The position numbers and the translations under genes are program-made. The notes beneath the pieces are model-generated. The model made no database searches, had not been told where the DNA came from, and saw only the letters and a list, made by a program, of their open reading frames with translations. This document shows, piece after piece, positions 8,989 through 18,868 of a stretch of DNA of 64,000 bases. This DNA comes from Roseovarius confluentis (GTDB lineage Bacteria > Pseudomonadota > Alphaproteobacteria > Rhodobacterales > Rhodobacteraceae), in contig NZ_PPFE01000009.1 in NCBI RefSeq assembly GCF_002917925.1, forward strand, positions 106,726 through 170,725, read 5' to 3'. Within the stretch, counting starts at the first letter, position 1, and each line of letters starts with the position of its first letter.

Positions 8989-11902
8989 GCATCCGCCCTC
9001 CCTCGGGATCGAAACCGCCCGGCGCAACGACCTCGCACAGCGTCGCCGAGCCTTTCAGATGCTCCACCATCCGCACATGCTCACCGATCCGCGCCCGGCC
9101 CCGTGCCAGAAACCCGAGCCCGATCACATGCCCCAGCATCGGTGAAAACGCCACCGAAGTGATGTAGCCCTCGTCGGTCTCGCTCACCGCCTCCGCGCCA
9201 GGAGCGAAAAGATGCGCCCCCGCGATCAGTTCCTTCACCGCGCCCACCGGCTTCAGCCCCACAAGCTGCGCCCGGTCCTCGTCCATCAATCCCGGCCGCG
9301 CCGCCATCGCCTTGCCGATGAAATCCTTCCTGTCGCTCATCATGCCCTGCATCCCGATGTCGAACGCCGTGGTGCGCCCGTGGATCTCGGCATGGGTGAT
9401 GAACCCTTTCTCGATCCGCATGACATTGAGCGCCTCCATACCATAAGGACCGCCCTCCCGCGCCTCGGCCTTCTCGACCAGCAGATCAAAGAGCGCCGCG
9501 CCATATCGCGACGGCACCGCGATCTCATAGGCCAGCTCGCCCGAGAACGAGATCCGGAAAAGCCGCGCCCCGATGCCACCCGTTCGCACGTCCCCGCACG
9601 CCATGAAGGGCCAGTCCTCGTTGCCAAGCGCCTGCCCGACCACCTCCTCCAGCAGCGTCCGTGATTTCGGCCCGGCTACCGCGAACTGAGCCCATTGCTC
9701 GGTAACCGAGGCAAAGCGCACATCCAGATCGGGCCGCAGCACCTGGTGAGCGAACTCCATGTGCCGCATCACCTGTCCCGCTGCCGCCGTGGTGGTGGAG
9801 ACAAGAAAATGCCGGTCGCCCAGGCGCGCGCAAGTGCCGTCATCCATGACATGCCCGTCCACGCGCAGCATCAGGCCATAGCGCACACGCCCCACCTTCA
9901 GCGTCGACATCATGCCGGTGTACAGGAAATCGAGGAACGCCGCCGCATCCGGCCCTTGCACGTCGATTTTTCCCAGTGTCGAGACATCGCAGATGCCGAC
10001 GTGGTCGCGCACCATCCGCACCTCGCGGTCGCAGGATTGCCGCCACTGCGTTTCACCCGCCTTTGGGAAATAGCTGGGCCGGTACCACAGCCCCGCTTCG
10101 ATCATCGGCGCGTTGCGCGCGACACTGGCCGCGTGCGAGGTGGTGAACCGCTCCGGCGCGAAACCCTTGCCTTTCGCCCCCGCGCCCATTGCGGCAATCG
10201 GCACCGGCACATAAGGCGGGCGAAAGGTGGTCGTCCCGGTCTCTGCGATCCCGCGCCCGGTGGCGTCGGCCAAGACCGCCAGCGCCGCGACGTTGGAATT
10301 CTTGCCCTGGTCCGGGGCCATGCCCTGGGTGGTGTAGCGCTTCATGTGCTCGACCGAGGTAAAATTCTCCTGCGCAGCCAGCGTCACGTCCTTCACCGTG
10401 ACGTCATTCTGGAAATCCAGCCATGACCGGCCCTTGCCCGGAACATGCCAAAACGGCGTGATCTCATAGGTGCCGTCTTCCGCCCCCGGCACAGGCGCCT
10501 CAACCGCTTGCAGCCCAAGGTCCTCCACCACCGCCCTGCCCGCCGCAGCACCGCTTTCCAGACATCCGCGGGTCGAGAACGCCCCCATCGCCGCTCCCGC
10601 ATAGCGCATCCCCGGCACCGCCCCCTCGCGCGGCAGGAACGCCGCCAGCCCTTCGTCCCACACGGGCCGCCCGCCCATGTGACAGCTCAGGTGCACGCTC
10701 GGGTTCCACCCGCCCGACATGGCCAGCACGTCGGCCTGCACCGCCTCGATCCGGTCGCCCTGCCGAAAGCGCACGGCCTCCACCCCCTTGCGCCCAACGG
10801 TGCCACAGACCTGCCCACCCGCGTAAAACGGCACGTCGAGGTCACAGACCGCATCCGCTCGCGCGTCGATCAGCGCCGATACATGAACGCCCGCCGCCTT
10901 CAAGTCCCGCGCCGTTCGATGTCCCGCATCGCTGTTGGCGAAAACCGCTACGCGGCGTCCGGGGCATACCCGCCAACGGTTCACATAGGCCCTCAGGGCG
11001 CCCGCCATCATAACACCGGGCCGGTCGTTGTTGGCGAATGCCACGGGCCGTTCGATCGCCCCCGCCGCCAGAACCGACCGCTTGGCGACGATCCGCCAGA
11101 AGCATCCCTTCAACGCGCGATCCGCCTCAGTCGCCAAACGCTCCAGCGCAGCATATGTGCCCTGATCATAGCCCCCCACCACCGCGGTGCGCGTCATCAC
11201 CCGCACATTCCCCATAGCCGCCAGCCGCACCCGCATCGCTTCGGCCCAGGCATGACCTGCCTGCCCATCCACCTCCTCGACCTCGGCATTCAGCCGTCCG
11301 CCCGCCCGCGTGTCCTCCTCGGCCAGGATCACGTCCGCCCCGGCCTCGGCCGCCGTCATCGCGGCCATCAGCCCGGAAGGTCCCGCGCCGATGACCAGAA
11401 CGTCGCAATGCGCAAAGGCGCGCTCCCACCGTTCCGGACCCGTCTTTCGCGACAGGGTGCCCAGCCCGGCTGCCCGGCGAATGACCGGCTCGTAGACCTT
11501 CTCCCAGAACGCCCTCGGCCACATGAAGGTCTTGTAGTAGAACCCCGCGCCAAGGAACGGCGCACCGAGGTCGTTCACCGCCATCAGGTCGAACTCAACC
11601 GACGGCCACGCGTTCTGCCCGAACGCCTGCAACCCTTCGTACAGCTCCACCATCGTGGCCCGCGCATTGGGCTCCTGCCCCGCACCGTGCCCCAGGGTGA
11701 CTAACGCATTGGGCTCCTCGCTGCCCGCAGTGAAAACGCCCCGCGGCCGGTGATACTTGAACGACCGCGCCACCACCTTGACCCCCGCGCCCATCAGCGC
11801 CGAGGCCAACGTGTCGCCCTCAAACCCAAGGTGTTGCCGCCCATCGAAGGTAAAAGCCAGTGGCCGTGACCGGTCGATCAGCCCGTCACCGTCCAGCCTC
11901 AT
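8981..11902 (-). CDS. soxA: Sarcosine oxidase alpha subunit
   Basis: The large subunit of heterotetrameric sarcosine oxidase, which oxidises sarcosine to glycine with O2 and passes the methyl group to tetrahydrofolate, giving 5,10-methylene-THF and H2O2. The 973 residues contain an N-terminal 2Fe-2S-like Fer2_4 region (about 15-100), an NAD-binding dinucleotide fold (VLVIGAGPSGLMAAMTAAEAG, about 172-192) and a C-terminal GcvT-like folate-binding half (from about 590). The start ATG at 11902 overlaps the soxD stop in ATGA. This is the full family length. Confidence 0.96.
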   Translation of the reverse strand: MRLDGDGLIDRSRPLAFTFDGRQHLGFEGDTLASALMGAGVKVVARSFKYHRPRGVFTAGSEEPNALVTLGHGAGQEPNARATMVELYEGLQAFGQNAWPSVEFDLMAVNDLGAPFLGAGFYYKTFMWPRAFWEKVYEPVIRRAAGLGTLSRKTGPERWERAFAHCDVLVIGAGPSGLMAAMTAAEAGADVILAEEDTRAGGRLNAEVEEVDGQAGHAWAEAMRVRLAAMGNVRVMTRTAVVGGYDQGTYAALERLATEADRALKGCFWRIVAKRSVLAAGAIERPVAFANNDRPGVMMAGALRAYVNRWRVCPGRRVAVFANSDAGHRTARDLKAAGVHVSALIDARADAVCDLDVPFYAGGQVCGTVGRKGVEAVRFRQGDRIEAVQADVLAMSGGWNPSVHLSCHMGGRPVWDEGLAAFLPREGAVPGMRYAGAAMGAFSTRGCLESGAAAGRAVVEDLGLQAVEAPVPGAEDGTYEITPFWHVPGKGRSWLDFQNDVTVKDVTLAAQENFTSVEHMKRYTTQGMAPDQGKNSNVAALAVLADATGRGIAETGTTTFRPPYVPVPIAAMGAGAKGKGFAPERFTTSHAASVARNAPMIEAGLWYRPSYFPKAGETQWRQSCDREVRMVRDHVGICDVSTLGKIDVQGPDAAAFLDFLYTGMMSTLKVGRVRYGLMLRVDGHVMDDGTCARLGDRHFLVSTTTAAAGQVMRHMEFAHQVLRPDLDVRFASVTEQWAQFAVAGPKSRTLLEEVVGQALGNEDWPFMACGDVRTGGIGARLFRISFSGELAYEIAVPSRYGAALFDLLVEKAEAREGGPYGMEALNVMRIEKGFITHAEIHGRTTAFDIGMQGMMSDRKDFIGKAMAARPGLMDEDRAQLVGLKPVGAVKELIAGAHLFAPGAEAVSETDEGYITSVAFSPMLGHVIGLGFLARGRARIGEHVRMVEHLKGSATLCEVVAPGGFDPEGGRMRG

Positions 11903-12162
11903 CGCGCCGCCTCTTCCGCCAGCACCGCGCTCAGAACCGCATGGCTGGCCGTGTCCCGCGTCACCACGAGCCACGCGCCGCAGCCGCTTTCGTGAAACCA
12001 CAGGTCGCGCGTCTCGCCACAGGGGTTCTCGCGGTTGTGCACGTAATCGTCCCATGCCTTCGCGCCCGCGCCTTCACCGGGGCGTTCCAGCGCCACCGCG
12101 TGACCGGCATAGTAAAACTCCCGGCGGTCCCGCTCGCCGCAGATCGGACAGGGCAGCCTCAT
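11899..12162 (-). CDS. soxD: Sarcosine oxidase delta subunit
   Basis: The 87-residue zinc-binding delta subunit. It shows CPICGERDRREF near the N-terminus, the conserved WDDYVHNRENP, and the C-terminal ESGCGAWLVVTRDT; the cysteines and the last Cys/His residues hold zinc in this family. The start at 12162 follows a GGGGGTGG ribosome site and removes 22 non-conserved codons from the open frame. It overlaps soxA by four bases. Confidence 0.95.
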   Translation of the reverse strand: MRLPCPICGERDRREFYYAGHAVALERPGEGAGAKAWDDYVHNRENPCGETRDLWFHESGCGAWLVVTRDTASHAVLSAVLAEEAAR

Positions 12163-12224
12163 GCCACCACCCCCGGCTTTTTCTTGCCAGAAATACTCAT
12201 GGACGGACGCCCGCCAATAGCACC

Positions 12225-13478
12225 TCAATGCAGGTTGTGCTGTGCACCGGTCCCCTCCTCATCCATCAGCCCACGCCCGGTGCGGAACCGGTCCAGCCGC
12301 AGCCGTTCCGCCGCCTTGTGCGGGCGGTCCGTCGCCACCAGATGCGCCATGCAATGTCCAGAGCCGGGCACCGCTTTGAATCCGCCATAGCACCAGCCAC
12401 AATTCAGGTAGAGTCCCTCGACCGGCGCGCGGTCGATAATCGGGCTGCCATCCGGGCTCATGTCCATGATTCCGCCCCAGCTGCGCAGCACCTTCGCCTG
12501 TCCGATCATCGGCATCAGGGTCATGCCTGCCTCCATCACGTGCTCGACCAGCGGCAGGTTCCCCCGCGCGGCATAGCTGGCATACATGTCCAGGTCCCCG
12601 CCAAAAACCAGCCCGCCCTTGTCCGACTGGCTGATATAGAAATGCCCCATGCCAAAACTGACCACGTGGTCGATGCAGGGTTTCAACCCTTCTGTTACGA
12701 AGGCCTGCAACACATGGCTCTCGATCGGCAGGCGCATTCCGGCCATCGCGGCCACCTGGCTTGACCGGCCCGCGACGATCACCGCGACCTTCTTGGCCCG
12801 GATCGCCCCGCGTGAGGTCTGCACGCCTTTGACCACGCCGCCCTCGATGTCGATGCCCGTCACCTCGCAGTTCTGGATCAGGTCCACACCCCGGTCGCTC
12901 GCCCCGCGGGCATAGCCCCAAGCCACCGCATCATGCCGCGCCGTTCCTGCGCGCCGCTGCAATAGGCCGCCATAGATGGGGAACCGCGCCTGCGCGTAAT
13001 CAAGGTACGGCAACACCTTCTTCAACTGCGCAACGCTCAGCAGCTCCGCGTCATCGCCCTGGTTGCGCATCGCGTTGCCACGGCGGATCGCCGCGTCGCG
13101 CTGCCCGTCGGAGTGGAACACCACGATCTGCCCGCGCTGCGAATGCATCACGTTGTAGTTCAGCTCCTGCTCCAACCCTTCCCACAGCTTCAGCGAGTGG
13201 CTGTAAAATTCCGAGTTGCCGGGCAGGAAATAATTCGCCCGCACGATGGTGGTATTGCGCCCCACATTTCCGCCGCCCAGGTACCCTTTTTCCAGTACCG
13301 CCACGTTCGTGATCCCGTGCTCGCGCGCCAGGTAATAGGCGGTCGACAGCCCATGCCCGCCGCCCCCGATGATCACCACGTCATAGGCATCCTTCGGGCT
13401 TGCATCGCGCCAATGCGCCTGCCAGCCACGATTGCCGGTCAGACCTTCCCTGAGGACGCGCAGCCCCGAAAACCGCAT
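12225..13478 (-). CDS. soxB: Sarcosine oxidase beta subunit
   Basis: The flavoprotein beta subunit of 417 residues that oxidises sarcosine and holds FAD plus covalent FMN. The FAD-binding motif is YDVVIIGGGGHGLSTAYYL (about 32-50); a typical GGNVGRNTTIVRANYF follows, and the C-terminal GLMDEEGTGAQHNLH matches the family end. First gene of soxBDAG. The gap to soxD is 62 bases. The promoter must lie in the 93 bases between soxB and the DUF6151 gene or further upstream. Confidence 0.97.
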   Translation of the reverse strand: MRFSGLRVLREGLTGNRGWQAHWRDASPKDAYDVVIIGGGGHGLSTAYYLAREHGITNVAVLEKGYLGGGNVGRNTTIVRANYFLPGNSEFYSHSLKLWEGLEQELNYNVMHSQRGQIVVFHSDGQRDAAIRRGNAMRNQGDDAELLSVAQLKKVLPYLDYAQARFPIYGGLLQRRAGTARHDAVAWGYARGASDRGVDLIQNCEVTGIDIEGGVVKGVQTSRGAIRAKKVAVIVAGRSSQVAAMAGMRLPIESHVLQAFVTEGLKPCIDHVVSFGMGHFYISQSDKGGLVFGGDLDMYASYAARGNLPLVEHVMEAGMTLMPMIGQAKVLRSWGGIMDMSPDGSPIIDRAPVEGLYLNCGWCYGGFKAVPGSGHCMAHLVATDRPHKAAERLRLDRFRTGRGLMDEEGTGAQHNLH

Positions 13479-13571
13479 CTTGTCATCTCCATCGCCACGG
13501 GCGCGAGTGAAGCAAGTTCGAAGAGGAATGGCAACTGGCCCCTGCGCCCACGAGCGGCGAAACCGGACCGT

Positions 13572-14171
13572 TCAGCGCAGGTGGTCTGGCGTGGCCCGCT
13601 GGCGCTGCTCCAAAGGAATGACAGAGACCGGCGCGATCGGCACACCTTCCGCAGTTAGAAGAGGGTTCGACTTTGCCCGCCCGCTGGTCCACGCACTAGT
13701 CATACAGCCCAGAACACGAAGGCCTGCGCCGATAAATCCACGATCGGACTGGGGCGCGCCTGGTTCGGGCCTTGCATGTTTCGTAAACGCCCGGCATCGC
13801 GACGGTCCCAGCCCGGACGCCATGCCGTCCAACTCTGCCTGCAGAAGAACCACGCCGACAAAGGGCAAGCCCACCCGCGACATGGTGTTGAAGATCGGCG
13901 TATCGCAGCATCTCGCGTGCCAGCGGAACAAGCCTTTGGGCGACAGGCGAAGTATTACGAGATGCTCCGCCCCGGCGTCGATCGTGACCCGATCCGGCGT
14001 CGTCTGCCAAATCTCGCTGCCGCCGCCGGGCGACAAGAGCTCGTCCGCGTGACCAAACAGGCCCGCCGCGGTCTGACAGTCCTTGCAGTAGCAGGTCACA
14101 CGGGTGCCCGCCCCGCTGGCGGGCACCGCGAGTGTCACTTCGACCGCGCCGCAGCGGCAGGTCTTTTTCAC
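13572..14171 (-). CDS. DUF6151 / GFA-like zinc-binding protein
   Basis: A 199-residue protein with the GFA-type zinc signature CRCG (starting at about residue 5) and CYCKDCQ (about 28-34), resembling glutathione-dependent formaldehyde-activating enzymes and the DUF6151 family. HARCCDTPIFNT in the middle carries a second cysteine pair. The start GTG at 14171 is the first plausible start clear of the gdhA stop (14194), but no strong ribosome site is visible, so the start is uncertain. Lying between gdhA and soxBDAG, which releases one-carbon units, a role in formaldehyde handling is conceivable but only inferred. Confidence 0.75.
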   Translation of the reverse strand: MKKTCRCGAVEVTLAVPASGAGTRVTCYCKDCQTAAGLFGHADELLSPGGGSEIWQTTPDRVTIDAGAEHLVILRLSPKGLFRWHARCCDTPIFNTMSRVGLPFVGVVLLQAELDGMASGLGPSRCRAFTKHARPEPGAPQSDRGFIGAGLRVLGCMTSAWTSGRAKSNPLLTAEGVPIAPVSVIPLEQRQRATPDHLR

Positions 14172-14193
14172 CGTCGCGGCCAAATGTCCGCGC

Positions 14194-15627
14194 CTAGAGG
14201 CCCGCGGCGCGATAGCTGGTCGCGACCTTGTCGATCGATACAAGGTAGGCCGCCGTCCGCAGGTCGGTCACGTCCTCGCGGGCGTGCCACGTCTCGCGCA
14301 TGGTCTGGTAGGCCGCGCGCATCGTGTCGTCCAGGCCAGACCGCACCAGTTCAAGCTCGCCTGCACCGCGCAGGTACTTCTGCTTGAAATCCGGCGTCAT
14401 CGACCACGCGCCTTCAAGATGATCGTCCAGCCGGCTTAACTCGCGTACGATCAGTTCGTGGCGCGCCTCTTCCTGCCTGCGGCCCATCCGCCCGAACCGG
14501 ATATGGCTCAGGTTCTTGACCCACTCGAAATAGGACACCGTCACACCGCCCGCGTTGGCATACATGTCCGGAATGATCACCGTGCCCTTGCCACGCAGAA
14601 TCTCGTCTGCACCCGCCGTAACTGGACCATTCGCGGCCTCGATGATCAGCGGCGCCTTAATACGGTCAGCATTGCCAAGGTTGATCACACCCTCCATCGC
14701 GGCCGGGATCAGGATGTCGCACTCCTCTTCCAGGTATCTGGCGCCATCCTTGATGTAGTTCCCCGACGGAAACCCGTCGACGCCGCCATGCTTGGCGATC
14801 CAGGTCCGCAGCTCATCGATGTTCAGCCCGGTCTCGTCGTAGAGGCCACCGTCGCGCTCGATCACCGCGATCACCTTGCAGCCATCTTCCTCGGACAGGA
14901 ACTTGGCCGCATGATAGCCCACATTGCCGAGGCCCTGCACGATCACTCGCTTGCCGTCCAGTGACCCGCTCATGCCGGTTGCTTTCACGTCCTCGGGATG
15001 ACGGAAGAACTCCTGCAACGCGTATTGCACGCCGCGGCCGGTGGCCTCGGTCCGGCCCTGGATACCGCCGGCATGGACCGGCTTGCCCGTAACGCAGGCG
15101 CGGCTGTTGATGTCGGTGGTGTTCATCCGGCGGTACTGGTCGGCGATCCATGCCATCTCGCGCTCGCCCGTGCCCATGTCGGGCGCAGGCACGTTCTGCG
15201 CGGGATGGATCAGGTCGCGCTTGGCCAGCTCGTAGGCGAACCGTCGCGTGATCAACTCCAGCTCATGCTCATCCCATTCGAGCGGGTCCACGCACAATCC
15301 GCCCTTCGATCCACCGAAAGGCGCCTCGACCAATGCACACTTGTAGGTCATCAGCGCCGCCAGCGCCTCGACCTCGTCCTGGTTCACCGCCATGGAATAG
15401 CGGATGCCGCCCTTCACGGGCTCCATGTGCTCGGAATGCACGCTGCGATAGCCGGTGAAGGTGTGGATGTGCCCGCGCAGGCGGACCCCGAACCGCACCG
15501 TGTAGGTCGCGTTGCAGACCCGGATCTTCTCTTCCAGGCCCGGCGGCAGATCCATCAGCGATACCGCGCGGTTGAACATCAGGTCCACGCTTTCGCGAAA
15601 CGTCGGCTCCTTGATAGGTGCATTCAT
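14194..15627 (-). CDS. gdhA: Glu/Leu/Phe/Val dehydrogenase (probable glutamate dehydrogenase)
   Basis: A 477-residue cytoplasmic enzyme that interconverts glutamate and 2-oxoglutarate plus ammonium. Visible are the substrate lysine motif PVKGGIRYS, the catalytic region APFGGSKGGLCVDP, the glycine-rich GRTEATGRGV and the NAD fold VIVQGLGNVGYHAA. The start ATG at 15627 has GGGAG eight bases upstream; the longer frame to 15660 lacks one. Leucine dehydrogenase-type substrates cannot be excluded, but the length and the run of motifs fit bacterial GDH. Confidence 0.93.
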   Translation of the reverse strand: MNAPIKEPTFRESVDLMFNRAVSLMDLPPGLEEKIRVCNATYTVRFGVRLRGHIHTFTGYRSVHSEHMEPVKGGIRYSMAVNQDEVEALAALMTYKCALVEAPFGGSKGGLCVDPLEWDEHELELITRRFAYELAKRDLIHPAQNVPAPDMGTGEREMAWIADQYRRMNTTDINSRACVTGKPVHAGGIQGRTEATGRGVQYALQEFFRHPEDVKATGMSGSLDGKRVIVQGLGNVGYHAAKFLSEEDGCKVIAVIERDGGLYDETGLNIDELRTWIAKHGGVDGFPSGNYIKDGARYLEEECDILIPAAMEGVINLGNADRIKAPLIIEAANGPVTAGADEILRGKGTVIIPDMYANAGGVTVSYFEWVKNLSHIRFGRMGRRQEEARHELIVRELSRLDDHLEGAWSMTPDFKQKYLRGAGELELVRSGLDDTMRAAYQTMRETWHAREDVTDLRTAAYLVSIDKVATSYRAAGL

Positions 15628-15952
15628 GGTTGGGTCTCCCTCTTCTGGCGCATGTGGCACGACTCCCCATAGCCCGCATGCATGTCACAATGGTTAAGCG
15701 AAGTGTCCCAATTGTCCACCATAGATGCCCGCCGCCTCCCGGGTGCCTGTGCGCCGCGCGGCCGAGCCGCGATTCCCGGCTTTGTCGACCGTTCCGTAAC
15801 AGTCTGGAAGATTTGAAAGATTTATCTCTTGCTGGTCGTCAATACTGCCAATTTCTTCCCGTTTTCGCCTTAATTTGACCATAGACCTTCCTGATAACAA
15901 CAGGGATTTAATCCGTTCCTGGGGCGGGAACCATCCGAAGAGGTGTCAAAAA
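15628..15952. other. Divergent intergenic region gdhA / Tad genes
   Basis: No gene is visible in these 325 bases. The region must hold the promoters for gdhA (leftwards) and for the three-gene pilus set (rightwards). It is less GC-rich than its surroundings near 15800-15900. I see no convincing -35/-10 pair and no strong hairpin with a T-tract. Confidence 0.4.
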
Positions 15953-17746
15953 ATGATCGTGTCGAAATTTATAATCCGGTCGCAACAAAGTACATCCCTG
16001 CCGACATACGCAATGGCGCGTAGCCGCGTTTCGAATTTCCGCAAAGACGAGGATGGCTCGATGGTCATCCTCACGCTTTTCATCTTCATCTTCATGCTCG
16101 TGATGGCCGGCCTCGGCATCGACACGATGCGCCACGAGATGCACCGCGCGCACCTGCAGGCGACGCTCGACTCCGCCGTTCTGGCCGGGGCCGGCGCCTC
16201 GTCAGAAGATGAAGCCAAGCATGTCGTCGAAGATTACTTCGCCAAATCTGGGATGGCACAATACCTCAAAATGATCAACGAAGACGACATCACAATGACA
16301 CTCAACACGTCTAAAGTGACGGCGTCCGCCGATTTCGACATGGACACATACCTGATGAAGCTTTCAGGAGTGGAGCAGCTCTCGGCCACGGTCCAGTCTA
16401 CGGCCGAGATGCGGATACCCAAGCTCGAAGTAGTTCTCGTCCTGGACGTATCCGGATCGATGGATGACAACGGGAAGATCGGCAATCTCAAGACTGCAGC
16501 CAAGTCATTTGTGACTAAAATCCTTGGCAACTCCGTGGAAGGCAGCACCGTTATCTCTATTGTGCCGTTCAGCACTTCAGTCACGCCCACGGACGGGATC
16601 TTCAAGGTTTTGGCCGTCGGCCAAGACCATTCGTACTCCAACTGTCTCTATCTCGAAGAAAACGACTACTCACACGCTTCTCTAGCGACGGGCTCCTCTT
16701 CCAACAGTTCGGGACAGAACCTCAAGCAGGCCGTGTACACCTCGATGTATGGCGGGTTTGACAATTTGGATTCGGAATGGCGGTCCTGCTATACGGACGA
16801 GTACTTCCAGATAATGCCCTATTCTTTCAGCGTCTCGGATCTGCACGCCAAGATCGACGGGCTTGAAGCTGCAGGCAACACGTCGACCGATCAGGGGATC
16901 AAATACGGCTCCGCACTGTTGCACCCTGATTGGCGCGAAGTATCTGCGTCGCTCATTGCTGACGGGGAAATCGATGCATCTCTAACGAACGTCCCCGCCG
17001 ACTACGACCAGCCTGAAACGCTTAAGGTTATGATCGTCATGGGCGACGGACAGAACACCACGACATATTTCTTTGACAAGTCGAACCCCGAATTCCGAGG
17101 CGCCCATTCTGATCTCCACAAGGTCAAGTACGAGAACATGGAATTCCAGTACGCCTACCAGAACCGCAACAAGGACCGTCACTATTATCACCCTTTGTAC
17201 GAACAAATGTGTTCCAGAGGCGGATGGGAATGCATCTATAAAGGTGACGGCGTGGAAAGATCGGCATATTTTCTTGAAGATCCCGATCCGACCAACCGAC
17301 ACGGGGATTACGAGAGAGAGGCTTTCTATAACGTTGAGTTAGGTAGCTGGCACACGGCCGCGGAATTCAATGATTTCAAAAATAGCATCCCCGGTTTCAT
17401 TTCCAGCGAAGATCTTTCTTGGGAAGAGGCGTGGGGTCTGATGTCGCCTTACTACTATGGGCAGATAACGGGCAACTGGGAGCCTTGGAATGACTATCGC
17501 TATTCCGAAAGCATCACCGGCGAAACCAAAAACCGGCGGATGAACGAAGTCTGCGGTGCCGCGAAAAGGGCAGGCTCTATCATCTACACGATTGGCTTTG
17601 AAATCTCGGAGGGTGGCGTTGCCGAAACTGCTCTGAAAGGCTGCGCTTCGTCCAACGCGCATTACTACCGTGTCGAGGGCCTCGACATCACCGATGCGTT
17701 CGGTTCCATCGCCGGCAACATGCAAGCCCTGAGGTTGACGCAATGA
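15953..17746 (+). CDS. TadG-like pilus protein with von Willebrand A domain
   Basis: A 597-residue envelope protein with an N-terminal membrane segment (about 37-53) inside a TadE/TadG-type anchor (KDEDGSMVILTLF). A von Willebrand A domain follows, whose metal-site motif DVSGS is at 165-169. The rest is Asp/Ser/Tyr-rich, as expected for an exported surface protein. The start at 15953 has AGAGGTG about eight bases upstream; ATG 16013 is the alternative. It overlaps the next gene by four bases. Such proteins belong to the Flp/Tad pilus system; no tadA, tadB, tadC or rcpA is in the window, so this is a satellite locus. Confidence 0.85.
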   Translation: MIVSKFIIRSQQSTSLPTYAMARSRVSNFRKDEDGSMVILTLFIFIFMLVMAGLGIDTMRHEMHRAHLQATLDSAVLAGAGASSEDEAKHVVEDYFAKSGMAQYLKMINEDDITMTLNTSKVTASADFDMDTYLMKLSGVEQLSATVQSTAEMRIPKLEVVLVLDVSGSMDDNGKIGNLKTAAKSFVTKILGNSVEGSTVISIVPFSTSVTPTDGIFKVLAVGQDHSYSNCLYLEENDYSHASLATGSSSNSSGQNLKQAVYTSMYGGFDNLDSEWRSCYTDEYFQIMPYSFSVSDLHAKIDGLEAAGNTSTDQGIKYGSALLHPDWREVSASLIADGEIDASLTNVPADYDQPETLKVMIVMGDGQNTTTYFFDKSNPEFRGAHSDLHKVKYENMEFQYAYQNRNKDRHYYHPLYEQMCSRGGWECIYKGDGVERSAYFLEDPDPTNRHGDYEREAFYNVELGSWHTAAEFNDFKNSIPGFISSEDLSWEEAWGLMSPYYYGQITGNWEPWNDYRYSESITGETKNRRMNEVCGAAKRAGSIIYTIGFEISEGGVAETALKGCASSNAHYYRVEGLDITDAFGSIAGNMQALRLTQ

Positions 17747-18279
17747 TCCGCAGACTTAAAACAGCGCTTTTGCGTCTGGGCTATGAAGAAAGCGGCTCGG
17801 CATCGGTCGAATTCGTCATCATTTTTCCGATCTATCTGTCGTTCATCCTGATGTCGATCGAGCTGGGTTTCGTGACGATGCGCCACACGCTGCTGGAACG
17901 CGGCATGGATATCGCGGTGCGCGAGGTACGCCTCGGGACAGGTACCGCCCCCCAGCATGACGCCATCAAGGATATTGTCTGCGACAACGCAGTCATGGTT
18001 CTGAACTGCAAGGACAAGCTGCGGCTGGAAATGCGCCCGGCCGACATCTTCGCTCTGCAATCGCTGGATACGACGGCTGACTGCACGGACAAGGCCGAAC
18101 CGGCCAAGCCCGTGCGCACCTTCACCCCCGGTGTCGCAAACCAGCTGATGCTGATGCGCGCCTGTTACAAGTACGAGCCCTTCTTCCCCAAGGAATTCCT
18201 GGGCTCGGCACTTGAGAAGGATGGCAGCGGCGAGGCTTCGATCATTTCCATGACCGCCTTCGTACAGGAGCCGAACTGA
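17743..18279 (+). CDS. TadE-like pilus assembly protein
   Basis: A 178-residue TadE/TadG family protein with the typical N-terminal SGSASVEFVIIFPIYLSFILM: a short cytoplasmic start, a glutamate (Glu24) that matches the conserved pseudopilin Glu, then one membrane helix (about 24-41). Four cysteines in the exported part may form disulfides. The ATG overlaps the TadG-like stop (ATGA), so translation is coupled. Probably a minor pilus or anchoring component. Confidence 0.85.
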   Translation: MIRRLKTALLRLGYEESGSASVEFVIIFPIYLSFILMSIELGFVTMRHTLLERGMDIAVREVRLGTGTAPQHDAIKDIVCDNAVMVLNCKDKLRLEMRPADIFALQSLDTTADCTDKAEPAKPVRTFTPGVANQLMLMRACYKYEPFFPKEFLGSALEKDGSGEASIISMTAFVQEPN

Positions 18280-18860
18280 TGCTGATGGCCCGTCTCAAAG
18301 TTTCCCTGCGCAGTTTTCTCGAAGGAACGCGCGGCTCGCTCACGGTCGAATCCGTGCTGTCACTGCCCCTGCTCTTCTGGGGTATGGCCGCCACTTTCGA
18401 CTTCTTCGAGATCCACCGCTACAAGAGCGTCCGTGAAAAGGGCACGTTCACCATCGCGGACATGATCTCTCGCGAAACGCGGGCGGCCGGCCTGACTTCG
18501 ATTTATATTGACAACGCCAAGATCCTGTTCGACGAGATCACCAACGACAACGGCGTCAACCAGATCCGCGTCTCGGTCGTGTCCTACGACAAAGACGACG
18601 ACGAATACGGTATCGCCTGGTCGCAGGTGCGCGGCACAGGCCCCATGGCCCAGTTGACCACCGCGCAGGTCAAGGACTCGCATGCTACCCTGCCCGACGT
18701 CGCGGACGGCGAAGAGATCATCCTGGTCGAGTCCACCTCGTCCTATGAACCGCTCTTCAACGTTGGCCTCAACGACGTGACCATCAGCACCCGGGTGTTC
18801 AGCGCGATCCGCTTCGCGCCCCAGATCTGCTACGAAGGGATCTGCGGGCTTCAGAATTAA
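18279..18860 (+). CDS. TadE-like pilus assembly protein
   Basis: A 193-residue protein with RGSLTVESVLSLPLLFWGM near the N-terminus, the TadE-type hydrophobic pseudopilin segment with conserved Glu24. The exported domain ends in two cysteines (PQICYEGICGLQN). Its start shares one base with the previous stop (TGATG). Third gene of the pilus surface operon; convergent with the membrane protein that follows. Confidence 0.82.
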   Translation: MLMARLKVSLRSFLEGTRGSLTVESVLSLPLLFWGMAATFDFFEIHRYKSVREKGTFTIADMISRETRAAGLTSIYIDNAKILFDEITNDNGVNQIRVSVVSYDKDDDEYGIAWSQVRGTGPMAQLTTAQVKDSHATLPDVADGEEIILVESTSSYEPLFNVGLNDVTISTRVFSAIRFAPQICYEGICGLQN

Positions 18861-18868
18861 TCCGCGCC